From Lathyrus oleraceus (Eukaryota; Streptophyta; Magnoliopsida; Fabales; Fabaceae): DNA of 64,000 bases. Below the pieces are notes generated by a model. That model did not search any database. It was not told the DNA's origin and saw only the letters and a program-made list of their open reading frames with translations. The position numbers were made by a program, and so were the translations under genes. Every line of letters starts with the position of its first letter. Positions within the stretch are counted from its first letter, which is position 1. This document shows positions 26,001-37,200 of the stretch, piece by piece. The stretch spans positions 130,371,354-130,435,353 of the forward strand of contig NC_066579.1 of NCBI RefSeq assembly GCF_024323335.1. Direction: 5' to 3'.

Positions 26001-27081
26001 CGAAACACTTGAAGGTCCGGGAAGTTTTTGTCGATAGGCGTCAGGGGGATCAACCGTTTCCAGATAAGATGTCGTTCCTCTGGGGGACACGCAACCCTCC
26101 TCATTCCATAGGGGGCTATATCTTTGGAGAAAGTGGAATTAAGCCACAATTGCAAAAACCAGAAAGGGCCATGGACCAACATGTTTTTCTTTCTGGAGTT
26201 CTCGAGGTCGAAGAGCCTAATCTGGAAGACAACCTCAGATAGAGACTCATAGAGAGAAGCTAAAATCAGTTGGCCCAAGGCAACGTCACGCTCTTGGTGC
26301 AGTTGGGTTGCCAGGAGAGCAAAGTGCTTGGCTACCTGCATAGATCTAGAACAGAAGACAAAGCGGGACAGCCAGAGGGTCAAGAAAGCCACATGTTCCT
26401 CGTCCGTCACATGGCCTGTAGAGGTGGCAGGATGATCAATGAAATTGTTGTATGTTGGCTTGCGAGAGTCACCAATGTCGAACCTCAAGGAAATTGGCTC
26501 TACAGCTTCACAGTCGAAGACTTCGCCAATCGGTTTTAAGGCAGTGATGGCAGCAATGTCCAGAAGTGTCGGCGTGATCATGCCACACTTAGTATGGAAG
26601 GAGTTGGTCGAACTCTCCCAAAATTGAAGGGAAGCTAATAACATGCCATAAGACTGGGGAAGGCCACAATGGGCAATCTGTAAAAGGGTATAGATGCCTG
26701 TCCTTTTCTAGTGGTCGATTTTTTCTGATTCCAATCGGTCCATCCAAGTGCAAAACTTAGGACAATTTCTGGGAGGAGCAGTCCTGAAGTTCCTGTCGAT
26801 GTAGCGAAGGGAGAAGGGTTGTTGAGCGGAAATCACAGGTTCATAAATGTGACTGAAGGGGAAAAGGGAAGAGTCGTTTCTGGTAATCTCTGGGTGTCGG
26901 TTTTCTGGGAGAGGACCTAAGAACGCTAAGGGTTCATTACCAAAGAAAGAGGAATCAATACCTGAGAACGCCAGATTTTTCCCTTTTCTTCTGCAAACGG
27001 AGGCTCAGGAACATACTCCCTACCATCAATGTTGATGGGATGTTTGAGTTTCGCAGCAGAAGGTTTGTTGGAGCTTGCCAT
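23060..27081 (-). pseudogene. E1 antisense gene: plant-mobile-domain protein, six exons
   Basis: Lies opposite the retrotransposon genes, between integrase and the 3' LTR. Exons (minus): 27081-25075, 24973-24927, 24852-24781, 24692-24606, 24536-24252, 24181-23060. All five introns (69-101 nt) begin GT and end AG, and the frame stays open across every junction. Exon 1 holds a plant mobile domain, the aminotransferase-like family also found in host silencing proteins MAIN/MAIL1 (SYGMLLASLQFWESS, GMITPTLLDIAAITALKP). Exons 4-5 are Lys/His-rich and look like a nuclear localisation signal (KKSKKHK, HKRKKHD, KRKKHH). Exon 6 is Ser/Pro-rich then coiled-coil (about 23200-23500). The total is about 1200 residues. 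Lesions: a one-base shift near 26960, TAG at 26708-26710 (probably Trp), and TAG at 23195-23197, after which about 44 in-frame codons lead to TGA at 23060-23062. Molecular role unknown. Confidence 0.85.
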
Positions 27082-27196
27082 GGAGAGAATAGAAGATTTT
27101 TTCATTTTGGAGAAGAAGAGTTTTCACAGAGCGCAGGAGACAAGTAAATGTTGAAGCAAGAGGGCGAAAAAAGAGAAGAAGAAGAAAGAGTGAGGG

Positions 27197-27203
27197 TTTT
27201 ATA
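27197..27203 (-). promoter_or_regulatory. TATA box of the antisense gene
   Basis: CTATAAAACCCTCAC on the minus strand, 116 bases upstream of the ATG at 27081, a normal plant core-promoter distance. It implies that the gene is transcribed on its own, not from the LTR. The ATG context (CTCTCCATGGCAAG) is good for plants. Confidence 0.65.
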
Positions 27204-27460
27204 GAGTTTAAACCCTGAGCAGAGAAGAGTGAGCGGTTGAACCTCCATTTTCGACACGTATGCCCACGTTCCCACGCTTATAGACACGTGTAGGAGACAA
27301 GGCAAGCGAAAAGACAAACACGTTCAGTCATAAAGACGCGAAATGACGTAGACGTGATTTTGTGCGTCTCGAGGGAAAAAGGAAACGTCCGCCATGATTA
27401 TATGACATCATCAGTGTGGGGTAAACAGAGGTCCCACTAAGTAGAAGTGGAAACAATAAG

Positions 27461-27465
27461 GGGTA
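27461..27465 (+). repeat. Target site duplication of S2, left copy (GGGTA)
   Basis: GGGTA before TGTAGCACCTC; exact copy at 32004-32008. Confidence 0.92.
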
Positions 27466-28452
27466 TGTAGCACCTCAAAATTTCCCTCCTCCTCATTCAT
27501 GCATTCATTTCTTTTTTAGGTCATTCATCATTTCATATTGCATTGCACCACGACAGTCAGAATTGGCATCAAGAGAATCCTTTGTGCAAAAGAGCAAGTT
27601 TTTACTTGAGATGAAGGCCACGTGATTATTCTAAAGAGCTTATATGAGCTAGGGTTCATTTTGAAGCAGTTTTACCAAGTGGTAGAGGCCCAAGTTCATC
27701 AGTACATTTCCAGGTCATCTGAGGACCATAAAAGTCAACTGTGCAGTCAACTGAGGGCTTTGAGTTGGGGAAATGATTTGAAGCATCTCTATCATGTTCA
27801 AAAGAGGCCTATTCATCATGACAAACATCTAGCTTGAAGATTTTGAAGTCAAATCAAAAGTTTCCAAAAATGGGAAATGGCCTGTAATTCAAAGTTTCCA
27901 AAAATGGCAAGTTTTTGGACCACATTCAACTTGATTTTCCAACATCAAAGAAGCTTCAAATGGATTTTTGGTCAACATGAAAGTTGAATATGTTTCTCTA
28001 CTCTTTTCAAAAAGTCCTATGTCATGATCATATGATGAATGGTTGAGAAGTTATGGCCAAATGATCACAAAGTGTACATGGGAGTTCAACATGGCATAAC
28101 TTTTGATTCAAAACTCCAAATTGAACCACTCTTTTTGCAAAATGCTCCTTGTGACCAATACTTTTCAAATCAACCATTGCATTGCATGAAATAAGCTCAC
28201 ATGATCAAGTATCCATACATGTGCATTTTGGAGGAAAAATGGATAATTCAAAATTGGTGGATCATACAAGCCAAATACCATGTCCATGATGTTTATTGGA
28301 TGATTTTGAGTGAGAATGAAGCTTGCATGGCACTGTTATCATGTGGATTTATCATGCTACCTCACACTTGCACTTTTTGCATTACACCTTACATCTCCTT
28401 AATTTTCAATTAACCAATGCCTAATCTCAATTTCAGCATGATTAAGGGATGG

Positions 28453-28460
28453 TATATAAG
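28453..28460 (+). promoter_or_regulatory. Probable TATA box of solo LTR S2
   Basis: TATATAAG about 990 bp into the LTR, the only good TATA-like element near the expected place. Weak evidence without transcript data. Confidence 0.4.
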
Positions 28461-31329
28461 TCAAATCTTAATCACAATTGAAGAGAATAACAGAATTTGG
28501 ATCAAATTTTCATTTCCCTCTCAATTTTCTCTCTCTTCAAAACTCAAAAATTCTTCCCACAAACCTTGATTTTCTTTGCACATTCTTGTTAATCATGGAA
28601 TTCTGAGCAGGATCTAGCTATTGATTTGAAGAATTGATCAAGAATTCGAGCTCCACAAGTGCAAACTCATATCCATGGATTTCTGAAATTGAGCTTCGTT
28701 CAGGTGGATTCAAGTGTTAATTTGTGCATAAAGCTTCATATCAAGGTTGAGGAAGAAGATCTGGAGCTGGAGGAAGCTTGAACACGTGAATTTGAAGAGC
28801 TGCATCTCAAGTAGGTGAAAAATTCGTCATCTCTTTTCTTCAATTTCTTGCCATGATTAGATAGATCTTGTTGTGCTGATGATACTGATATAATTAGATC
28901 TTGAAATGGATGAGAAATGAGTGAGATATGTGGAATTAAAGTTTCAATGTTCATAATGTTTTTGCTCAATCTGCTCAATCCATGAGGTTTTAGGATAAAT
29001 GATTATGATATTCGTGATCTACATTGAAAACTCTTTCGAACCATATGCGTTTCATCAATTTCTGGAAATTTTTTTGTTGCCTCCGCCGTGGATCCACCGG
29101 AGAAGACGGTTGAAACCTCCGTCCTCCGCCGTCTGTAAATGGACCTGGGGTTTCGCTGTGTCAGCGCTTGCATGGCTCCTGCATGGCTATTCCATTGGTT
29201 ACCGCTCGCTTGACTAATCCACGCATGCATTGACCGCTGAGGTGGCTTCCACGCGTTTAATGAAACGCCGCGCTTCATGCGCTCTTGGACCTTCAACACA
29301 TGAGTTCGATTCCCTCGCTTGCATTGTTTCTGGATTTCCTTTTGAATATTCCCTTGTACCGTCCACACCTGAGTTCGAAGCTGGCTATTGTTGCTTTTCT
29401 GAATTTTAATTACATTTTCTCCTTTACCATAAGCACGCGTGTTCAATACCTGGTTGGTGCATGTTTCCAATTTTAATTCAAACTTTCATTCAACTTCTAA
29501 AAATCATAAAAAATAGTAAACATGTCCAAATTGATCCAAATTTTTTTCACATTCTTGTTTTAATCCCTAGATTTTTATAGAATTTATCTCATGATTTTTG
29601 TGATTCTGGTTTTTTAATTGTGATTGTTTGTTTAAACATGATGCCATATTGATATGTTGCATTCATTTGTTTGTGAAATGCTCATGGTTTATCCAATGGA
29701 TTTGAAATTTGACATGCTTGATCCTAACATGTGACATGATTTTTGAGAATTGGTTTGGCATTTTTATCATTTTCCATCACTTTTTTGGAGACATGAACAT
29801 ATGGTGTGACAATTTGTGTCACATATTTGATGTTGCATTTGTGCATTTTCATTTACATATCATTTGAGCTCTTCTGGATCTAAGTTTTTGCATGATGTTC
29901 ATTCTTAACATGATAAGCTTGTATTAAAAATTTCATGATCATTGGATGTGTTTCTGATTTGATTTGATTTTTTTTAACTTGATGTCCAATTTTGATCACT
30001 TTGCTTGCCTCAGCTTTACATTGATCATTTGATGCCTTTGCCTTATGAATTGATTTTGGTCCTTTTGAGGACTCTTTCTTGTATGATTGAATGTGCTTCA
30101 TGTGAAATATTGACTTCTGTTTTGGTCATTTGACTTGCCTTTGACCCTAGTCTTTGCACTAGTGGTTTGTACTCACCAATTGTGTTTGTGTTTCAGGTAT
30201 TTAGCACTAATGGTTGGTGTGGTCTCATTACTTGAGATGCCAATTGCTTTGATCACTAACTCTTGTTGTGTTGTAGGTCCATTGATGTGATGAACTCATT
30301 TGACTGCTTACATGACTTGCATTGTGTAGATATTGGAAAGTTCCACTGTTGTTGTCTGTTTGGTTTCCTGAATACAATATTAACTGTTTGGCTTTTGTAC
30401 AGGTACATTAGTCGCTTTTAGCTCTTGCTTGAGCTTTGCTTTGGTTTGTGGTTGATATAACACTTAGGTAATCACTCTCTCACTCCATGTAGTCTGGAAG
30501 TCCTGTCGCCTTTTTGGCAGGCATTTGGCTGAAGTCCTCCTTATGAGGCCATGTTTGTGATTGTTTACATTTGTGCTAAAGACCTCCAAGTGAGGCATGT
30601 TACTTGATAAGTCCTCCTAAGTGAAGATGCAATTGACAGATAGAAAGGATTAGCAATCAATCCCCTGTTACTTAGTGAGTCGTTCATTATGCTCGTACTA
30701 CGTGCTGATGCTCTTGAACATAACCCATGATCTTTGTATAGAGTCAGTCAAGTGGAATAGGGTCCCTCTTTCTGGATCCCCACACTTTCTTTGATTTGAG
30801 CTCACCCAGGCCAGGGTTAAGAGCATGAGGTCTTATCCTCATTACCACATTTCATCAGCTTCACCTTAACTCTCAATGTTAGTGGTTAAGAGCTTCAGAA
30901 CACCCCTACAGTCTTGGCTTGTTTGTCAAGGTTGATATGACCCCTCTTGAATAAAGCCCAACCATTTGTCTGAGCCACTTGTTTGTATATAGTGTGTGAT
31001 GCCTGTTCACTTGTGATTGATGTTTATTCTTTTGAGCTGACTTGCTTCCTCTATGAGTTAGGTTCTGATTAGAGACCTCAACGTAGGGATCGTTTGCATG
31101 ACAAATTTTAGGCTCAAGTCGTAGTCTCCCTATTAGTTTGTTGTCTCCCTAGTCTCTGGTTAGGAGAGAGTTTCTCCCCTGTTAAGGGGAACTACGTCGC
31201 CCTGATTCTCATACCAGATGAGATACGTAGGCAGGAGATTGAGCGAGATCTCTCTGGGCACCCTTTCCCCCTTTTCTTTTCTTTGGTGTGTGTATATTCC
31301 ACCCTTCTTCTTTTTATGTGTGTCCATTA

Positions 31330-31503
31330 GGAGTTGGATGTAAGTCCATCTATTGGCATTCTGTTTCCTGTTTGCGTTTGTTTGTTTGGAGTCGGATATA
31401 AGTCCATCTATTGGCATTCTGTTTCTTGTTTGCATTTGTTTGTTTGGAGTCGGATATAAGTCCATGTATTGGCATTTTGTTTCCTGTTGTGTGTTTCTTT
31501 TGA
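31330..31503 (+). repeat. 58-bp tandem repeat, three copies, in S2
   Basis: GGAGTCGGATATAAGTCCAT (first copy GGAGTTGGATGTAAGTCCAT) starts at 31330, 31388 and 31446, a constant 58-bp period with about 90% identity; the third copy decays at its end. Confidence 0.85.
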
Positions 31504-32003
31504 CATCTCAACGTCTCTTTTCAGTGTTTGTTTCGGCGTGCGTTAGCCGAGCTACTAGTGCTCTGATTCTTTCTCTGTTTAGAGAAGATACGTATGCATA
31601 GGATGCGATGTCCTAGCGAGCATGTTTCCCACTTCCCTGAACTACGTTGACTCTGATGTTTGTTTCTGACAAACTACGAAGGCCCAGGATGCGACATCCC
31701 GCCGAGTCCGTTTCCTCCATCTTCTTACACCTGTTTGTCATCCCAGTGTGTGCATTCTCTTTGAGCAGTTATTCAACAACCTTTTCCTATTCTTTTGAGC
31801 GTGGATCCCGTCGAGTACGACGGGCGTGAGGGGTGATAATACCTTCCCCTTGGGTAACCGACTCCCGTACCTTGCAATCTCTGGTCGTAAGACCATTCCT
31901 TTCCCTTTCTTAGGTTAGTCCTGCGCTCCCTTTCCGTCAGAGGATGAATAGGGTCGGTGGTGGCTCTACATTTTTCCCGCCGATTGTTTTTCGCGTTGCG
32001 ATA

Positions 32004-32008
32004 GGGTA
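32004..32008 (+). repeat. Target site duplication of S2, right copy (GGGTA)
   Basis: Exact copy of 27461-27465. E1 sequence resumes immediately after it. Confidence 0.92.
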
Positions 32009-32064
32009 AATCGACGTTTCAGAGATGCCATCATCTCACCAACTTCGACAGTCGAAAATGGCAT

Positions 32065-32079
32065 CTCTGGGGGGCATTT
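32065..32079 (+). promoter_or_regulatory. Polypurine tract of E1
   Basis: The G-run in CTCTGGGGGGCATTT directly before the 3' LTR start; expected primer site for plus-strand DNA synthesis. It is short and interrupted, as is common in Tat elements. Confidence 0.6.
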
Positions 32080-33048
32080 TGTTACCACGAAAAATCTCTA
32101 AGGCATGCTGAAAGCATAGTTAATGACAGAGTCCTGTGAATTTGGGGGTTATACCCCATCAAAAGATGAAGAGGTGTTGGAGGCAAGCAAGAGTGGGAAA
32201 AACACAAGTCAAAGGATGAAGCCGACAAGAGAAGCTGGCCTGGTCGACAGGCCATTTTGTCAACCAAGGTGAAGTTTGAGACTGAAAGAATTATAGCCAA
32301 ATATGCAGAAGACAGCATCGCCCTAACGTCTGGGCGGGAGAAATTTGAAATTTAAAAATAACCAGCAGTTACAAAAAGAATAAGAGCGCCAGAATGTGGA
32401 GCAGTTAGCAAGACATGGGTGCAACGGTTGTGCAGATCGTGTGACATAACATCTGCTAGTTTCTAGGAGTTTTAGATTATGAGCAGTTCCTTTAGTTTAG
32501 TATAAATAGAATGTCCCACAAGGGGCTTAGGGTGTTCACTTTGTACTGAAAATCACTTGTAAGAAAACTTCCCTTTCCCAGCGCGAGGAAGTATGAGTTT
32601 TTTGAGAGTGCTATGTACGTGAATCACCACATTTATTTCAATGCAACTTCCTTACTTTTCAATTGTTCCCGTTGAACATTTTATCTTAATTTCATTTACT
32701 TTTGAGTTATCATTTTACGTTGTCATTTACGTTGTCGACACTAATTCAATCACGATAATAGAGTTTACCAAAAGCGTGTTCGTCATATACCTCTTTTAAA
32801 TGTTATAGCGTTGTCGGTCACGAGTCACCTATAGGCTGTAACATTGTCTAAACCGTTCGTGTGGAAAAACCCTACGCTTGTTCGACACTTTGTTAGGAAC
32901 CGTTTCTCACAAAGTCATCCTGTCGAGTTGGACAAGCTTCACTTGCACTAGCACATGTCCTGGGATCAACTGGTCGATCCTGCAAGTAACCCTTCGTTTT
33001 AAAGCCTAGGGAGGACTAGCGGTTGTTTACCAATTTCCACAGTAAACA
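32080..33048 (+). repeat. E1 3' LTR
   Basis: 969 bp, TGTTACCACG to CAGTAAACA. Compared with 10000-10969 I count about twelve substitutions and one single-base indel, several clustered in the last 80 bp. Includes the TATA box at 32501-32508. The frame 32082-32318 on the minus strand repeats the one at 10002-10187 and is not a gene. Confidence 0.96.
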
Positions 33049-33053
33049 GGTGG
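33049..33053 (+). repeat. Target site duplication of E1, right copy (GGTGG)
   Basis: Exact copy of 9995-9999, followed by CGACTATTG of the Ogre A LTR. Confidence 0.95.
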
Positions 33054-33153
33054 CGACTATTGTTAATTGATCTCTAGCTTGTCAATAGCTTGATGATCAT
33101 GAATTTCCCGCTACACTAACCAATAGCTCAGTGGTCATGAATGTACCACTACA
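33054..33153 (+). mobile_element. Ogre A: last 100 bp of 5' LTR
   Basis: Continues the LTR broken at 9999 and ends GTACCACTACA, the same end as the Ogre B LTR (minus strand at 62931 and 34260). It includes a short imperfect duplication of the CAATAGCT / TGGTCATGAAT block that is absent from Ogre B. Confidence 0.85.
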
Positions 33154-33162
33154 GAAAGAAAG

Positions 33163-33180
33163 TGGCGACTCTGCTGGGGA
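33163..33180 (+). promoter_or_regulatory. Primer-binding site of Ogre A
   Basis: TGGCGACTCTGCTGGGGA, nine bases after the LTR end; identical to the E2 PBS at 50480 and one base different from the Ogre B PBS. Ogre elements are known to use a tRNA-Arg primer; the tRNA assignment is from memory. Confidence 0.85.
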
Positions 33181-34026
33181 GTAGTCCTCAATGGGTTTAG
33201 CCTACTTTTTTTGTGTATTATAATTTTTGATATTTGATGTTTGATGTTTGTATATATTGTATGTGTGATACTTTCTGTCTGTCGTGCTTGGTGATCTCTG
33301 TGTGGTGAGATAAGTTCTAACCCAAGGTTTAGTGAAATCTAAGATAGGAGGGTGGTATAGTCATGTTGGCTTTGAAGGAGTAGTCCTGAGAGAGTTGACA
33401 TGAGATCCCCCACTAAGTGGAGACTCATTTGGAGTTAGTGATGTCACACGAGTACATCATGGATAGACATTACTTTCTCTGATTTTTGGGTCCGAGAAGT
33501 TGAGGACCGTAGAACATTTAACCCAACTTGGCCTATTGTATGTGTGATACTTTCTGTCTGTTGTGCTTACGTGATACTACACTCAGATGAGTTTCTCTTA
33601 AGAATACTATGGGTTGATGAGTCAGTCATCCAAATCTATAGTATCCAATAGATGGGATCACGACTCTGGGAACTTTTTAGAACATGATCTACAGGCTTTT
33701 ATCCTTAGTACATTCCTTTGGGATGGTTCTTAACCTAACTCCATGCTTGTGACTCGCAACAAACCCTTTGATTCTCGATTGATCCGATTAGTCTCATCAA
33801 TATCAATGGAACTTGGGCGTTGATAGGGTGAAAACTATAATCCACCAAAATGGATGATTAATCTTGATGATGACTTGATCCATCCCTTGAACTTTCTTTG
33901 TGTTTGCCTTGTGTGTGATCCCTTGTGTGTGATTGTTGCATTCATGCATACATGCGCATCATAGCATTCATCTTAGAAAATAAAATTTCAAGGAACTAAG
34001 GTCGTATTTGCAAATATTTTCAGACC
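33181..34026 (+). other. Ogre A 5' untranslated leader
   Basis: Non-coding leader between PBS and ORF1, homologous in reverse to 62051-62903 of Ogre B. No gene or distinct repeat is seen apart from a duplicated TATTGTATGTGTGATACTTT phrase (33257 and 33536). Confidence 0.75.
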
Positions 34027-34259
34027 ATGGATTATGGACGAAGGAACACTTAGAAGTACAGTTTCAGATGTCCCGACTTGAAAGAGTTGAAGAAGCTACC
34101 ATCCTTTATAGTTGATCCTGTGGATTCCAAGCTACGTCATGGGAAGCTCTTGTCTGTGTTTTCTGCTTATGTGGTTGAAGGACTCTTGAGTGTCTTGGTG
34201 CGGTTTTATGACCCTCTTTATCGGTGCTTCACTTTTTCTGATTATCAGATCGTGCCTAC
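34027..34259 (+). pseudogene. Ogre A ORF1, N-terminal fragment
   Basis: Starts at ATG 34027 (MDYGRRNT) and has a TAG after eight codons. From 34078 it reads LKELKKLPSFIVDPVDSK and RCFTFSDYQIVPT, matching the start of the Ogre B ORF1 (LKALRNLSSF..., RCFTFPDYQLMPT). It stops at 34259 because Ogre B is inserted there. The remainder should lie beyond the right end of Ogre B, outside the window. ORF1 is the extra Ogre protein of unknown function located upstream of gag. Confidence 0.85.
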
Positions 34260-37200
34260 TGTAGCGGTAAATTCATGAACATTAAGCTATGGATAAACTT
34301 AACGTCAATAAAACCAGTGTCGCCACCACGCTTTTATTGTTTCCAAAGGAAAAGGGAAAAGTACGAATAAAACCCAAAGATAAGAAGGTTTCAAACCAAA
34401 ACTAATAAAATGCCAGAGATTACATGTAAGGGGGTTGGTTACACAGAGGGATGGTGTTAGCACCCAAAGTCTCATAGGTACTCCTAGGGAGACCTTTTTT
34501 ATGTGTGTATGTGTTTTGGTATAAAAGATGTATAAAAGATTTTTGTATTTGACAAGACCTTCAGACTTGTGCCTACGTACCAACATAAAAATGAGGGATC
34601 AAAACCTCGTAGTTCGTGGTATCAATTTCAAAATGAGTGGATTGTTTTTAATCAAAATTTAAATTTTAAATGAGGCACAAAGGCCCAAAAGAGTTTGAAT
34701 GAGTGTTAGTTGTTTTTGTCTTTTGAAATTTTAAGTCAATATGGTTAAGTTCATTTACAAATTTGATTAAGAAAAGAGTTTAAAATGCAATGGCATAAGG
34801 CCAAAGTTTCTAATTTGCAATATAGTCTAAGTTTTGAAATCATAAGCAAATAAGGTTTTTTGAAAAGGGGGGGGGGATTTTGAAATTTAAGAAGTGGGAG
34901 AAGATGAAGAGACTAATCCTAAGCATAAAATTAAAAGTTAAGAGTTGAAAAGATCTGACCAATGGGATGCAATCCAACAAAGAAGAATGTCATATAGAAA
35001 ACCCATTTTCCCTTTAGACTTTGAATCAAGCAATATCAACAAGCAAATAGAAATATGAATAGCAAGGCATCAAATAAAGATAGCCACATCCAGGCAAGCA
35101 ACTTCACAACTGACAGTCTTCTTTGTCTTCTCATGTATCAGATGACATACTCCTTAATTAGCTCAGAATAAGGCATTAGACACAGGTTCAAAGTAACAGT
35201 TACATCTAGACCATGTAGCAGATGAATTTATGTAGATCCAATACTTGCATCAGATGAAAGCTCAAATCATAATAACTTGGCCTCAGAAAAATTGGCATTG
35301 GCCAAGTCCTTTTGCATAGGGAATGTTGCTTAATTCTAAGTCCAAAAGCTCAGATCAAATCCAACAGTCCACACAAACATTTTTTAGGATTTTTGTTGTT
35401 TATTAAGTATTTTAAGGTCCTAAGACCACAAACACAAACAAAATATACAAACAAATATATACAATCTCAATATATGACTCAAATGAGCAAAGTAAAAATG
35501 ACATAAACATAAAAAACTTAAATGATATGTAAATGACAATTGGAATGGTAAATGACTTGAATTTAAATTGCACAAAGTAAATGACTTGGAAATAAAAGCA
35601 AGATTAATTAAAGCTAGTCAAATGTTAGTTGATTAGATGTTAGTGGAGTTTTGCTTTTCAATTGATTAAGTCATTCTTTGGAGAACACTCAACCCTCTAT
35701 TCACAAGCATGGATCCTTGAACCAAGACATCTTCCAAAGAAAGGAAAAAAGGCCAAGTTTCCACACAATACCATGAAAGGGGGTAGACTTACAATCTCAC
35801 TTCCTAGAATGATATGCCTTTGGGTCAAAATTTAGCTCTATGTTAAGCAATCGTAATTGGACTTATGTAGAAGTCACAACCATCTGAGGCCGGGCCATAA
35901 TTTTTTTTGGTGTTAATACATGTTAGAGATATGGTATAATGAACCACACTTCTAAAACATACCACACACAAAAAGAATAAAGATGAATGGATGGACCTAT
36001 CTCTTCCATACTTGTATTGGTTCATCTACCACAAAGTTATTGATGAACCAATTAGCCTTAGGATATTGAGTATTCATTGGTCAATAGAGAGGATGGGAGA
36101 GAATGGGATTAAAGATGAAGAGGGAGGGGAAATGAGAGAAACACAAACGGGTCATGGGAGGAATTTTATCAAATTAAAATCATTCATTCATTTTGGGAGA
36201 TGAAATGCACATTTTATCAATCCCCTAAATCTAATGATTTTAATCCGACAAAAGTCAAATCAACCTTGACCAAGATCCAAACACATAATCAAACTTCACA
36301 AGTCAATAAAAATGGCTCAACATAATTTCTACACAATTAATCAATTAAAAATCAAATTAAAATGCATTTAAATTAAATTTAGTTTGGTCAAAACCTAAAA
36401 CCTCTTCAAAATACCAAATAAATGGCCACGAGATTTATCCTAGGTCAAACAAGGTCAAAGGACCTTAGACAAAAAATTTCATAATTTTTGAAAAGTCAGA
36501 AGTATTTTTAAATAATTAAAAATATGCACAAAAACAATTAATTCATGAAAAATATCAAAATTAATCCAAAAAATAATTTAATTCAGAAAATGAAAGAGGA
36601 AAATATTAAAAGATTTTTGGTGAAAGTCCCATTTTTGTTGGATTGAAAATGAAATTAATATGAATTAATCAAAATAAATAGATTAAACACAAAAATCAAA
36701 AAATCAAAAAAAGGAGGCCCATCAGATCTCCCTCATTAATTGAGGTGGAAGATCTGATGGCCAAGCGCGCACAGTCCACGATAGTCCTTAGTCAATGCGC
36801 TGCAGGCTTGGTAATCAAATTGGACGCGTGAGATTAAAACATTTCAAACGGATCAGATGGCCTGGATTGATCTAGCGCACCACCGGAGCCCAAGCTCCGG
36901 TCATCTTCTCCGGTGAGGACCACCGGACTGGTCCAACCAAAACCTAATGAAAAATGAAAAGTGAATACACTAATTTGAAGGAAAAATTCTCAGGAGCACG
37001 AATCTGGCCTCAATTTTCTCCAATTCCAAGTATATGAAACTATACAGGGATTTGAATTTTGAGGATCATGAACTAAGTTGCTTCGATTTGACCTCAAAGC
37101 AACTCAATCTTATTGCCTATATTGATAGGACTTCAGACAACCAAAAATCACAAAGAATGGTGAAGAGTTGAGGGAGAATCGAAGAGAAGAAAATTATGAA

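Larger units (their letters stand above)
27466..32003 (+). mobile_element. S2: solo LTR related to the E2 LTR type
   Basis: 4538 bp from TGTAGCACCTCAAAATTTCC to GTTGCGATA, flanked by perfect GGGTA repeats. The start matches the E2 LTR start (TGTAACACCCCAAAATTTGCC, then CATTCATGCATTCATTT), and the end matches the E2 LTR end block (GTGGATCCCGT...GCCGATTG...GTTGCGA). It has no PBS, PPT or protein domains inside, so it is a solo LTR. The last two bases are TA rather than CA. It is far longer than the 1.7-kb E2 LTR, so a different family. Frames such as 29003-29470 are short and unsupported. Confidence 0.88.
10000..33048 (+). mobile_element. E1: complete Tat-lineage Ty3/gypsy retrotransposon with an antisense gene
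   Basis: Bounded by two nearly identical LTRs (10000-10969 and 32080-33048) and by a perfect 5-bp target duplication. The order is LTR, PBS, gag, pro, RT, RNase H, second RNase H, integrase, antisense plant-mobile-domain gene, PPT, LTR. The domain order with a second RNase H before integrase is the Tat arrangement. It spans 23,049 bp, of which two solo LTRs (S1, S2) account for about 9.4 kb, leaving about 13.6 kb. All sense genes carry frameshifts or stops. About a dozen substitutions and one indel separate the LTRs by eye (about 1.2%), so the insertion is geologically recent. Confidence 0.95.

Noticed and set aside
26945..26980. A 36-nt GT-AG intron in exon 1 of the antisense gene
   Set aside because: Too short for a plant intron, and joining it does not restore the frame; a one-base indel is the simpler explanation.
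29003..29470. 155-codon minus-strand frame in S2 as a host gene
   Set aside because: No recognisable domain, low-complexity basic composition, and it lies within an LTR.
27466..32003. S2 as a complete retrotransposon
   Set aside because: No internal PBS, PPT or protein domain; the start and end are those of a single LTR with a perfect target duplication.
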